A DNA stretch of 64,000 bases from NCBI RefSeq assembly GCF_900116295.1, contig NZ_FPAF01000018.1, positions 1 to 64,000 on the forward strand. Direction: 5' to 3'. Under the pieces are notes generated by a model. The model did no database searches. It was not told where the DNA came from and saw only the letters and a list, made by a program, of their open reading frames with translations. This document shows, piece after piece, positions 1-8,023 of the stretch; positions within the stretch are counted from its first letter, which is position 1; the number at the start of each line of letters is the position of its first letter. The stretch comes from Bacillus sp. 103mf. GTDB taxonomy: Bacteria > Bacillota > Bacilli > Bacillales > Bacillaceae_G. The translations under genes and the position numbers were made by a program.

Positions 1-174
1 GAAGATTATTATAAAAATTTATTAAAAAGATTGAGGTATGTTCGGAAGCTATTAGTTTTATGTACTATAATCCTTAACAAAATGAATTATTTTTACAGTT
101 TTTCATACTTCTATTTCATAAATGCAAACCTATTCTAGCTTTTTAGCTCTTATTCAACATAGTAGTCCAATACA

Positions 175-214
175 TAAAAATCGGGTACAATTCTTGCTAC
201 AGAATTGTGCCCGA
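175..214 (-). terminator. Intrinsic terminator of the DUF4256 gene
   Basis: A hairpin with arms CGGGCACAATTCT and AGAATTGTACCCG lies about 75 bases past the DUF4256 stop and is followed on the minus strand by TTTTTAT. The bases before it (1-174) hold nothing I can identify; one short frame is open from the window edge to 138 but looks like no known protein. Confidence 0.75.
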
Positions 215-288
215 TAGTTGAAAAATAAAATTAAAACTCTTCCCTACTGATCCATCCTCAAATTCAAATTTAGCTGTCTTTGCAAAAT

Positions 289-870
<582 letters not shown>

Positions 871-1102
871 GTTAGTTTCTCCCTTATTATTTATAGACAT
901 AATATTTTTTTGTGAGGATTAGTTATTTTCTTATTTTAATCTTGTCTTTTTATTTATTGCAAATCGAGAAAAGCGACACCCGTTTTAGGGGTAATCACAG
1001 GGTTGCTGCTCTAGCCCGTCACATAATTTATATAAAATGGAATTTGATTAATGAACTATGGGGTTTCTAATGGGCGTTTCTAGGAATAGAAGGAGCATCC
1101 AT

Positions 1103-1138
1103 ATCGGGAAATTCGTACATTTAGACACAAATTTCCCG
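1103..1138. repeat. Inverted repeat in intergenic region
   Basis: Arms CGGGAAATT and AATTTCCCG are separated by 16 bases. This is the only clear structure in the first part of the 690-base gene-free stretch between the DUF4256 gene and the kinase, apart from the MITE-like repeat beginning at 1148. It could be a leftover terminator; no adjacent gene reads into it. Confidence 0.4.
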
Positions 1139-1147
1139 GTATAGTGT

Positions 1148-1272
1148 TGTACCCCATCGCTATCAACTTAACAAAAATAAACTACCCCAAAACGATAAAA
1201 TTAAGAAATTTTTATTTTTTGTTTTGAGGTAATTCTAAATTCTTAAATTGATAGGCATGTATGGTGACCCCA
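1148..1272. repeat. MITE-like repeat with IS231-type ends (bcr1-like), copy 1
   Basis: About 120 bp bounded by CCCATCGCTATCAACTTAA on one side and CTTAAATTGATAGGCATG on the other, that is, imperfect inverted ends resembling the IS231 terminal repeat. Inside there is a second inverted pair, ACTACCCCAAAACGA against TTGTTTTGAGGTAA. It has no coding capacity. The same ends recur twice at 2095-2370 and once beside the transposase remnant at 4099-4117. From memory it fits the bcr1/IS231-end class of B. cereus group repeats; I have not aligned it. Confidence 0.65.
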
Positions 1273-1440
1273 TTAGAAAACATTGCATCCCTAAAAACAC
1301 CCTTTTTATGTCCACTAACATCAATAGTTATTTCATAGAATTGAAACTACTTTTTTGCATTTTAAATTTATTAAAAATGTGTATCCCAAGAAACTACGTA
1401 TAATAAGCATGTAATAAGAGTCTTTTTGTAAAATTAAAGA

Positions 1441-1506
1441 AAAAGAATTATGCGAAGTCGTAATTCTTTCAATACAACCCCTTTCACTATGTAACTGAAA
1501 GGGGGA
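1441..1506 (+). promoter_or_regulatory. Two consecutive hairpins in the kinase leader
   Basis: Upstream of the kinase start there are two adjacent stem-loops. The first pairs AAGAATTA with TAATTCTT around a 10-base loop. The second pairs CCCCTTTC with GAAAGGGG. The second has no T-run after it, so it is not a plain terminator. The pair may be a structured 5' leader or the relic of an upstream gene end; no known riboswitch core is recognisable. Confidence 0.35.
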
Positions 1507-1561
1507 TTCGAGTGCAGGACTAACAAACATAGGATTAATAATAACTAACGGAGGGATTTCA

Positions 1562-2080
1562 GTGATATATTTAATTACTGGACCGATGGCAAGCGGCAAA
1601 TCTACTGTTGCAGAATTGATGGCAAAAAAATTTGAGAAGTCAGTACACTTACGTGGGGATATCTTTCGTAAAATGATTGTTTCTGGCCGAAAAGAAATGA
1701 GCGAAAATTCTAGTGAAGAAGCTGAAAATCAGCTGGATTTGCGCTATCAACTAACAGCAGAAGTTGCAAAAGGTTACAGTAATGCGGGTTTTACTGTTAT
1801 TGTGCAAGATAATTACTATGGTGAAAAACTTCCGTATATTCTAGAATTAATGGCTCCGGAGAAAGTGGAACCAATTGTTTTAATTCCTAATGCTAATGTT
1901 ATTCGAGAAAGAGAACGTAATAGAGGCAAAACTGGTTATATTGGCTTTAATGTTGATGATTTACGAGAAGAGTTTTTAAAAACTACTCCGCATATTGGAT
2001 TATGGATTGATAATAGTGTAGAACAACCGCATGAAACAGTTGATCACATTATGAATGAGTTAGGAATGGAATCAAATTAA
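1562..2080 (+). CDS. P-loop phosphotransferase (AAA_33-type kinase)
   Basis: Small cytoplasmic ATP-binding protein of 172 residues. The Walker A motif GPMASGKST is at residues 7-15, and HLRGDIFRKMI at about 29-39 matches the substrate or Mg region of the shikimate/gluconate kinase-like fold. IVQDNYYGEKL at about 80-90 looks like the Walker B region, and RERERNRGKTG at about 119-129 like the lid with basic residues. The family includes chloramphenicol phosphotransferase and polynucleotide-kinase-like enzymes, so the substrate cannot be read from the sequence. It starts at GTG with GGAGGG eight bases upstream. It is monocistronic and followed by MITE-like repeats. Confidence 0.75.
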   Translation: MIYLITGPMASGKSTVAELMAKKFEKSVHLRGDIFRKMIVSGRKEMSENSSEEAENQLDLRYQLTAEVAKGYSNAGFTVIVQDNYYGEKLPYILELMAPEKVEPIVLIPNANVIRERERNRGKTGYIGFNVDDLREEFLKTTPHIGLWIDNSVEQPHETVDHIMNELGMESN

Positions 2081-2094
2081 AAGTCCCCATAATA

Positions 2095-2231
2095 GGGGTC
2101 TCGCATGCCCATCAACTTAAGAATTTTATAACACCCCTAAAACAAAAAATTGTACATTTTCACCGGGAGATGCCAATTTTCTCGTTTTGGGGTATTTGCT
2201 TTTCTTAGCTTGATAGGTATGGGGTAAGACC
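2095..2231. repeat. MITE-like repeat with IS231-type ends, copy 2
   Basis: Begins GGGGTCTCG then CATGCCCATCAACTTAAG, which from memory is the IS231 terminal repeat, and ends CTTAGCTTGATAGGTATGGGG. Internal pair: ACACCCCTAAAAC against GTTTTGGGGTA. There is no ORF. It directly abuts copy 3, so the two form a tandem pair between the kinase gene and the membrane protein gene. Confidence 0.7.
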
Positions 2232-2370
2232 ACATGCCCATCGAGCTAAGATTTTGAGACACCCCCATAACGAATATTTTACCTTTTTACAGTTATTTAT
2301 GAGAATTCGGCTCATTTTTTTCATTTTGGGGAAGAATCAATTTCTTAAGTTGATGGCGATGGGGTCTCGC
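2232..2370. repeat. MITE-like repeat with IS231-type ends, copy 3
   Basis: Ends are CATGCCCATCGAGCTAAG and CTTAAGTTGATGGCGATGGGG, with internal ACACCCCCATAAC against CATTTTGGGGAAG. The ends match copy 2 but the interior is unlike it. This points to separate insertions or a hitch-hiking cassette rather than a duplication of copy 2. Confidence 0.7.
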
Positions 2371-2491
2371 CCCCACACGACGAGCCAGCACTCCAAACAA
2401 AAAGCAATAAAAAATCAAAAGGCATATATCTTATGTTTAATGCGCATGTAGTGATATCTTCATGAATAAAATTTACTGGAGGTGTATGGAT

Positions 2492-2881
2492 ATGGACTGG
2501 TATAGTATTGCATTGATGGCAGCCGGGGTCATCGGCGGTAGCACTGCGATAGTTCACGGGATACTGATGAAATCGCTGATAATCAGGCCGATTGAGGCAG
2601 TTTTTGTGGCGAATGAGCAGATATCTGCACCGATACAAAAGATCGTGCGATTGCTTTTGCATTTTACCACATTCAACTGGTTAATCAGTGGGCTCACCTT
2701 GATTGTCGTCGCAATCTGGTTCAAGCAGGACGCAAGACTTGTGACTGGCTTATTTGCAGGTAGCTCTTTTTTATATGGTGCTATCATCTCTTTTTGGGTA
2801 ATGCGCCGTCCTCATCCTAGTTGGATTTTGTTTTCTGTTGCGCTCCTTTTAATCGTCTTAGGATTAATGCCGATGGTCTAA
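2492..2881 (+). CDS. Small four-helix membrane protein, unknown function
   Basis: 129-residue hydrophobic protein with about four predicted membrane spans (roughly residues 5-27, 48-70, 76-96 and 105-127). Charged linkers include EQISAPIQKIVRL and WFKQDARLV. I do not recognise a named family. I chose the ATG at 2492 over upstream starts at 2462 and 2486 because GGAGG lies nine bases before it, while it would be too close to 2486 and would lie inside the gene started at 2462. A hairpin terminator follows. There is no operon partner. Confidence 0.65.
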   Translation: MDWYSIALMAAGVIGGSTAIVHGILMKSLIIRPIEAVFVANEQISAPIQKIVRLLLHFTTFNWLISGLTLIVVAIWFKQDARLVTGLFAGSSFLYGAIISFWVMRRPHPSWILFSVALLLIVLGLMPMV

Positions 2882-2935
2882 GGCTTTACTTAGAGTACTG
2901 CTAGCATTTTAGAAAAAACTCATGCTACGCAAAAA

Positions 2936-2972
2936 ATAAAATGAGCTGTCCATATGGGCAGCTCATTTACAT
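2936..2972 (+). terminator. Terminator after the small membrane protein
   Basis: AAATGAGCTGTCC and GGGCAGCTCATTT form a strong stem around an ATAT loop; the downstream T-run is short, while the A-run upstream would serve the minus strand. Confidence 0.65.
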
Positions 2973-3058
2973 AATGAGAGTTATCAGAAGTAAATGGAAT
3001 CTGTTTTACAAATTTAACAACCTTTTTGTTATCATCGTAATAAAAGGAGGAAAAGGGA

Positions 3059-3142
3059 ATGAATAACTTTTCATCTTTAATTTCAATAATAGGAGTATTG
3101 TTATTAGTTATCGCAATATTTTTTAATAAACCACGTAAATAA
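3059..3142 (+). CDS. 27-residue single-span membrane peptide
   Basis: A short ORF reading MNNFSSLISIIG, then a hydrophobic stretch to residue 22, ending FNKPRK. A near-perfect Shine-Dalgarno AAAGGAGG sits 9 bases before the ATG. The layout (polar start, one span, basic tail) is that of small bacterial membrane peptides, including type I toxins and regulatory micropeptides. Nothing in the sequence fixes its role. No antisense RNA promoter was identified. It lies between a terminator and the IS231-like remnant, in a gap otherwise empty from 2973 to 3361. Confidence 0.55.
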   Translation: MNNFSSLISIIGVLLLVIAIFFNKPRK

Positions 3143-3361
3143 TCTTTTTATATGCTGCTATTATTTCAAGATTACACTTGTTTTGATTAATGAATATTCT
3201 ATTCGTGCTCGGTTAACATAACGTAACATTATCGGTAGCAAGGAAAAAGGTGGACTCTTACTCTCACAAGGGATTCGCCTTTTTCTTTTTCTATGATTCT
3301 ATTCATAATTTTATACATTTCTATCCTGGCGTGGGTTTTAGGGTTCTCGTTTGTTACTGGA

Positions 3362-4021
3362 TTAGCCGAAAAACTGTATAAAATCTTGCATACTCTTAGC
3401 GTGGTTTTTTTCCAAAATGCTGACGGTACCCCGAATACATAAATCATTCGCTGTCACAGTTGGGACACACAGAGAACCGTAGGTTCGATCATGTTGTTTA
3501 CCTGGACCGGTATGAATATGTAGGAACCGTCCACTTAATAAATCATATTCAAGCTGAATTTTCACCCCCGCTGTATGGCTGCAGCCTCCTGCACCTGGAT
3601 AAACGAATGAAAAGGAATCTGGGAGTTGAAATGCAGTTGAATCTAAAATACGAATACGCTTGAAAACAGAAGTATATGGAGAAGAAATCGGTATAGATGA
3701 GCCCAATTTTTGGTTTAGTAGTTCCGCTAATATGTGTTGTAAAAATTGGACCGCCGCTTTATTAAACCGTTGATTCAATCCCTCAGGACTGATGAGCATT
3801 TCTGTTGATGCTTCTAAACAGCTGGATAACTGAGTTAAAGAAGTTGTAGCGACATTTTGGCTCATCCATACACATAAAGCGACTAAATCCTTTGCTTGGT
3901 ACTTACTGGTTCGCTGCACAAAACCAACATCTCTAGCAAGATCTCGTAATATATTTGGAGATAAGAATTTTTGAATTTCTTGAGCAAATAGTTGTAATTC
4001 ATCAGATACAGAAATAGACAT
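3362..4021 (-). pseudogene. IS231-like (IS4 family) transposase, truncated
   Basis: 219 codons matching the N-terminal half of IS231-type DDE transposases: SDELQLFAQEIQKFL, MSPEGLNQRFNKAAVQFL-like, then RILDSTAFQLPDSFSFVYPG with the first catalytic Asp (D in LDST), then IQLEYDLLSGRFL and PGKQHDRTYG. Intact members are about 480 residues. After NDLCIR the expected continuation (the second catalytic region) is replaced by unrelated residues and a stop, so the second Asp and the YREK/Glu region are missing. It is therefore inactive. On the 5' side an IS231-like end remains at 4099-4117; no matching end is visible on the other side. Confidence 0.85.
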
Positions 4022-4117
4022 ATAAAAACGCCATCCTTTCCTATGATTCTACAGAAAGAATAGCGTATTTTTTCATTTTAGGGGGTATTTTGTTTTGTTA
4101 GTTTGATAGCGATGGGA
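3362..4117 (-). mobile_element. IS231-like insertion sequence remnant
   Basis: Spans the truncated transposase and the one surviving terminal repeat, TTAGTTTGATAGCGATGGG (4099-4117), which resembles the ends of the MITE-like repeats at 1148-2370. The distal end is lost, so it cannot move by itself. The flanking DNA from 3143 to 3361 shows no clear coding content. Confidence 0.75.
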
Positions 4118-4163
4118 TAGCACCAACAAAACGCGGATTCCATACGTTATACTTGATATAACA

Positions 4164-4403
4164 GTAAGCGTCAAACTGTCCCCACCTACCAATAGAAGCA
4201 GTTCCATGTCAAAATCTCCTTACGTACAAGACGAAAAGGAGATTTTGACATGGCTAAAATAGATCAATCAATGGCGTGGAAGAATCGAGTGGACGCTTGT
4301 CGTTCCAGTGGTTTAAGCATCCGAAGCTCGTAAGAAAAAGAAAGATGTTTATTTAAGTCTTAATACGTTCGCTTTTACTGTTGGTTATGATCGGTAGGGA
4401 CAT
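4164..4403 (+). mobile_element. IS66-family remnant
   Basis: Begins with GTAAGCGTCAAACTGTCCCC, the form of an IS66-type left end (GTAAGCG), and includes the first codons of an IS66 accessory gene (4250-4333). Near 4393 GGTAGGGACA mirrors TGTCCCCACCTACC of the left end and may be what remains of the right side. More than 2 kb of a normal IS66 element is missing. Confidence 0.65.
4250..4333 (+). pseudogene. IS66 accessory protein TnpA, N-terminal fragment
   Basis: 27 codons reading MAKIDQSMAWKNRVDACRSS and then GLSIRSS before a stop. The W..RV..CRSSGLS pattern is that of the IS66 orfA/TnpA start. The rest of the gene is deleted. Its Shine-Dalgarno and ATG lie in the right arm of a perfect 18-bp inverted repeat (4204-4221 against 4236-4253, 14-base loop). 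Translation would be blocked whenever the hairpin forms, as on read-through transcripts. Confidence 0.7.
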
Positions 4404-4527
4404 TCTCCATTAATAATTTGTAGGAAAGAGATAAACGTTAGAAAAACTGTCAATGAAAATTCATGTAAACCCTCTAAAAAAGTCTTACAATCAAAGCAGA
4501 GAGACTTTGGAACGGGAGGCACTAGCC

Positions 4528-4860
4528 ATGAATCGAATTGAACGTGAAGAGAAAACAATTAGCATTATGATTGATATGTATTGTAAAAACGAACATGAAC
4601 AAGATACTATATGTGAAGAATGCCAGAAGTTAAAAGAGTATGCTTATTTTCGTTTATCAAAATGTCCATTTCAAGAGAAGAAGCCAGCATGTCAAAATTG
4701 CAAAATTCATTGTTATAAACCAGATATGAAAGATTTTGTTAAGGATGTTATGAAGAAGAGCGGACCGAAAATGATTTTAAAACATCCATATTTCGCGGTC
4801 ATGCATGTTGTTGACACAATGAAGAAGGCTCCCGACTTACCAAAAAGAAAAAAGAGCTAA
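4528..4860 (+). CDS. Nitrous oxide-stimulated promoter family protein (YgbA-like)
   Basis: 110-residue cytoplasmic protein of the nitrous-oxide-stimulated promoter family (E. coli YgbA relatives). It has a cluster of cysteines: MYCKNEHEQDTICEECQKL, then KCPFQEKKPACQNCKIHCY, which could bind metal or an Fe-S cluster. A C-terminal part includes MKKSGPKMILKHPYFAVMH. In enterobacteria the family is linked to nitrosative stress; the biochemical role is not established. I choose ATG 4528 because GGGAGG lies nine bases before it; the longer frame from 4453 has no such site. It ends in a hairpin terminator. Confidence 0.8.
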   Translation: MNRIEREEKTISIMIDMYCKNEHEQDTICEECQKLKEYAYFRLSKCPFQEKKPACQNCKIHCYKPDMKDFVKDVMKKSGPKMILKHPYFAVMHVVDTMKKAPDLPKRKKS

Positions 4861-4879
4861 AAGAAAAAACAGGTTGTCT

Positions 4880-4925
4880 AACAAGCCGATTTTTCCTAGG
4901 TTAAGGAAGAATCGGCTTTCATTCA
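4880..4925 (+). terminator. Terminator between ygbA-like gene and amidohydrolase
   Basis: AAGCCGATTTTTCC pairs with GGAAGAATCGGCTT around a short loop, followed by TTCATTCAT. It separates the two convergent genes. Confidence 0.65.
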
Positions 4926-4967
4926 TAATCCCACTTAAAATCATAAAGGTAACAAATAAAAACAATA

Positions 4968-6074
4968 CTATTTCAAAACTTCCAATACCGTTTGCTTCAA
5001 AATTTGTACGCCATCTAATATACAAGCTCGGTCAAACGTCATATGAGGATGGTGTAACCCTGGTTTTAAATTCGCACCTAATCCTAGCATGACAGCTTTT
5101 AAATGAGGCCTTTTAACCGTATAATAATGAAAATCGTCACTTCCCGCTGTACGCAGCGGTGCGGTGCAACCTTCTACTCCATATGTTTGCAGAATCCCTT
5201 TACGAAGGAACTGTTCCGCTTCCTCTGATACCACTGCCCCAGGTACATAATCGACCCAATCATAAGAAATCTTTACACCCATTGATTCAGCTGATTGAAT
5301 AACTTTTTCTATCTTTTTCTTTAACTCTTCCAACAGTAAATTGTTTTCTGCCCTTACATCTAAAGCAAAATGGGCGTTCCCTGGAATGATATTTAAACTT
5401 TCACCGCCTGCTTGGCATCTCGTCATTTTAACGGAATAGGAATATTGCGGTGAAAGCCATATATTTTTCAATCCAATATTAATCATCGTAATGACATCGA
5501 TCGCGTTCGTACCTTGGTGTGGCCGTGCACCATGAGCGTCAGTTCCAATTATATGAGCTTCTAAGAAGTCAGCCGCCCCGTGCCGGATAGATGGTGCTGC
5601 TTGCTTCAATGATAATTCCTCTACCGGTCGTAAGTGAATACCAAATAGGAAATCGACGTCATCCACAACACCTTTCTCCACCATTTTCAGAGCTCCACTT
5701 CCCTTTTCTTCTGCAGGCTGGAAAATAAATCGAACTGTTCCTGTTTTCCAATCCGCCTGTTTTAACTGTAAAATGAGCCCCATCACAACCGTCATATGCG
5801 CATCATGGCCGCATGAATGATTTGCTTTAAACTCTCCATCTACTTCTTGCCATAATGCGTCCATATCACCTCGAACCGCAACAACCGGTTTCCCGCTCCC
5901 CATTTCTGCGATTACACCAGGACAATCATCAAATATTTTATATGATATTCCTTCTTCTTCAAGAAATTTAGTAATATAGGCCGTTGTATTGTATTCCTTC
6001 CAACTTATTTCAGGGTTCTCATGTAAATGTTGAAAAATCTCACTTAACCGATCCTGCAAATCTATTTTTTTCAA
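4968..6074 (-). CDS. amhX: M20-family amidohydrolase (AmhX-like)
   Basis: Cytoplasmic zinc-dependent amidohydrolase of 368 residues (M20D, aminoacylase/hippurate hydrolase type), expected to deacylate N-acyl amino acids. Visible motifs: RGDMDALW at about 69-76 (metal-binding Asp region), SCGHDAHMT at about 87-95 (metal Cys and His), FQPAEEKGSGA at about 117-127 (catalytic and metal Glu), IGTDAHGARPHQG (dimerisation lid) and GLHHPHMTFD near the end (last metal His). The close match along its length to B. subtilis AmhX as I recall it supports the name; the true substrate is unknown. It starts at TTG with GGGAGA eight bases upstream. It appears monocistronic. Confidence 0.8.
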   Translation of the reverse strand: MKKIDLQDRLSEIFQHLHENPEISWKEYNTTAYITKFLEEEGISYKIFDDCPGVIAEMGSGKPVVAVRGDMDALWQEVDGEFKANHSCGHDAHMTVVMGLILQLKQADWKTGTVRFIFQPAEEKGSGALKMVEKGVVDDVDFLFGIHLRPVEELSLKQAAPSIRHGAADFLEAHIIGTDAHGARPHQGTNAIDVITMINIGLKNIWLSPQYSYSVKMTRCQAGGESLNIIPGNAHFALDVRAENNLLLEELKKKIEKVIQSAESMGVKISYDWVDYVPGAVVSEEAEQFLRKGILQTYGVEGCTAPLRTAGSDDFHYYTVKRPHLKAVMLGLGANLKPGLHHPHMTFDRACILDGVQILKQTVLEVLK

Positions 6075-6370
6075 CGTCTTGCTCTCCCTTCTAAAATCGC
6101 AACTATTCTTTTAAAATTATATTGGACGCTAAGCAACCTTTTTTATTGATAACAATTCTGCTTCCCAAAAACATATTGAATATTCTTTCAAATGTCAAGG
6201 AATTCTACTTGGAGAAGAACGCAAAAAGAAACAGATAATTCACAATTATTCTCACGTTTTTTTGAAATATAATGTGAGAAAGTACCAGAAGAGAAATTAA
6301 CATCACCGTTTTATTCCATCATTCCTTTATAAGGTTTTATCTCCATAATCTCACTCATGTAACTATGTAA

Positions 6371-6874
6371 CATCAGCTATCTCAAATTCACAAACTCATT
6401 GCCTTTCGTGCGCTCTTAGTTCCGCCTCTTGATGAAGAACATTTAGGATTAGATATCGGCTTAACAGATGAGGAACTAGAACGTGTCATCTATCAAGAAG
6501 TTTCAAATGTTCATCCAACTTACCAAGGAAACGGACTTCAAAAAATATTAGCGAAAGTGATTATGGAGCAATTAAAGCAGTCCGATCACAACTATGAGTA
6601 TGTTTGCTGCACCGTTGCGCCGTTTAATATTCCTAGTTTAAAAGACAAATTTGCTCAAGGGATGGAAGTTGCTGCGCTGAAGGAGAAGTATAGCGATCGA
6701 TTGCGATATGTGTTTGTGAAAGAGTTGCAGAGTGAGAGACAAAAAGAATGGGTGAATATAGAAAAACTTCTCATGAGTGATATTGCTGGGCAGCAAAGGT
6801 TGCTTGCGGAAGGATATCGTGGGTATGAGATGAAGTTTTGTGATGGGGAGCATTGGGTGGGGTTTGGAAAGTAA
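6371..6874 (+). pseudogene. GNAT-family N-acetyltransferase, 5' truncated
   Basis: An open frame runs from a stop at 6368 to 6874 and reads as an acetyltransferase from its second strand onward: KLIAFRALLVPPLDEEH, NVHPTYQGNGLQKILAKVI (acetyl-CoA motif A, Q.GNGLQ) and CCTVAPFNIPSLKDKFAQG. No start codon with a ribosome site exists before the conserved part, and roughly the first 40 residues of a usual GNAT protein are missing. A later GTG/ATG near 6557 would leave out the coenzyme-binding loop. I therefore call a decayed gene. The upstream gap (6075-6370) shows nothing recognisable. Confidence 0.7.
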
Positions 6875-6920
6875 AATAACAATAGCGTATTTTCTAATCT
6901 TATTTATTATAAGAAGAAAT

Positions 6921-6961
6921 AAAAAGGTGAGGTACTACTATCTGTAGTACCTCACCTTTTT
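6921..6961. terminator. Perfect bidirectional terminator
   Basis: An 18-bp perfect stem, AAAAAGGTGAGGTACTAC against its complement, with a 5-base loop and A/T tracts built into the stem. It serves both the acetyltransferase remnant (+) and the HD-domain gene (-). A related hairpin sits at 12041-12084. Confidence 0.85.
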
Positions 6962-7042
6962 CAATGAAACATCCTTTTTGAAAAATGATAGAGAGAACTT
7001 GATAATTTCCTCGCTATACTTTTAATTGTATACTCGCCCTCT

Positions 7043-7912
7043 CTATAACTTCGAGCAGTTTCTTAAGTAATACTGATAAAATAATTCATCGGACCAACCC
7101 ATTCGATGCTTTAGCTCAGTTAAATACGCTAATAAAATAAAGGAACCATCTGAATTGAACTCAAAAGAAACCCCTCTTTCTTGCAAATCATTTACTAATG
7201 GAGTGATCATTTCCATATGTCCACTACGATAAATCGCTTCACTACAAGTAGAAACTTCTCTCGCAAATTTTATTAATCCTCTTTCATGTAGCTTTTCTTT
7301 TTGTGATTCATAAATGCCATACGCACTGCTGAATAATACATCAATGTCCTTCAACGTAAGTGTTTCTTTTCCAATAAATAAATTTTGTGTTTCTTTTTCA
7401 AACACCCGAATAATTGGAATGTCCTCCTTTTTTCCCTTCAAAGCATGCAAAATACTCATGTAATACCATGATTGGTCACGTTTTCCACGATTAAAACGCG
7501 ACCATACTTGATCGTCTTCTCTTTCTACATCTTCTTGAATAGACCGTAAGTTATGTAATTTATCTGCGATGATTAAAGTAATCTCTTCATTCGAACGGTG
7601 TGAAAGAGATTGGATAGTATGTTTTTTTCGTTCTTCCCATGACAATAATTTATCTGGCTCTGAAGCCGCTTGAACCAGCTTCAGCACTTCTTCGCCAAAA
7701 TGCTCGCACAACTCAGCCTCGGTTGTACTCGTATCTTCCAAAGTATCATGTAATAATCCTGCAGCAATCACTTCATCACACTGCTTTTCTTTCTGTAAGA
7801 TAAGTGCTACTCCAAATGGATGTATAATGTACGGAATGTTAGTACCTTTGCGCATTTGGCCTTCGTGCTTAATAGCAGCAAACTGCATCGCTTTCTCAAT
7901 TAATCTGCTCAT
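7043..7912 (-). CDS. HD-domain protein, (p)ppGpp-hydrolase-like
   Basis: 289-residue cytoplasmic protein whose N-terminal half (about 1-170) is an HD phosphohydrolase domain of the SpoT/MESH1 type. It has KHEGQMRKG, YIIHPFGVA (metal His), AAGLLHDTLEDT (the HD pair) and IADKLHNLRS (final Asp). No RelA synthetase domain follows, so it could hydrolyse but not make (p)ppGpp. The C-terminal 110 residues are of unknown type. I set the start at 7912 because AAAGGAG directly abuts the more upstream ATG (7921) but is nine bases from this one. It is monocistronic; the downstream terminator is at 6921-6961. The substrate is inferred from the fold only. Confidence 0.75.
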   Translation of the reverse strand: MSRLIEKAMQFAAIKHEGQMRKGTNIPYIIHPFGVALILQKEKQCDEVIAAGLLHDTLEDTSTTEAELCEHFGEEVLKLVQAASEPDKLLSWEERKKHTIQSLSHRSNEEITLIIADKLHNLRSIQEDVEREDDQVWSRFNRGKRDQSWYYMSILHALKGKKEDIPIIRVFEKETQNLFIGKETLTLKDIDVLFSSAYGIYESQKEKLHERGLIKFAREVSTCSEAIYRSGHMEMITPLVNDLQERGVSFEFNSDGSFILLAYLTELKHRMGWSDELFYQYYLRNCSKL

Positions 7913-7944
7913 GTACCTCATCTCCTTTATTTATATTCATAACA

Positions 7945-7984
7945 TAAACACCGTTCAGAATAAAATCTTCCGAGCGGTGTTTAC
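7945..7984 (-). terminator. Possible terminator after DUF418 gene
   Basis: AAACACCG and CGGTGTTT arms with a 20-odd base loop just past the DUF418 stop; the T-run is poor, so termination may be weak. Confidence 0.45.
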
Positions 7985-8023
7985 TTCTCCAACCACATGT
8001 TAATTTATATTTTCTTCCGATCA

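Noticed and set aside
1-138. Open frame from the window edge to a stop at 136
   Set aside because: 46 codons of low-complexity, Tyr/Phe/Leu-rich sequence with no family resemblance; chance in AT-rich DNA is as likely as a gene end.
3229-3447. 72-codon frame beside the IS231-like remnant
   Set aside because: No ribosome site; overlaps the transposase fragment in another frame and does not match the missing transposase C-terminus.
6557-6874. Intact short acetyltransferase starting at the GTG
   Set aside because: Conserved coding sequence continues upstream in frame to a stop without a start; this start would lack the acetyl-CoA loop and has no ribosome site.
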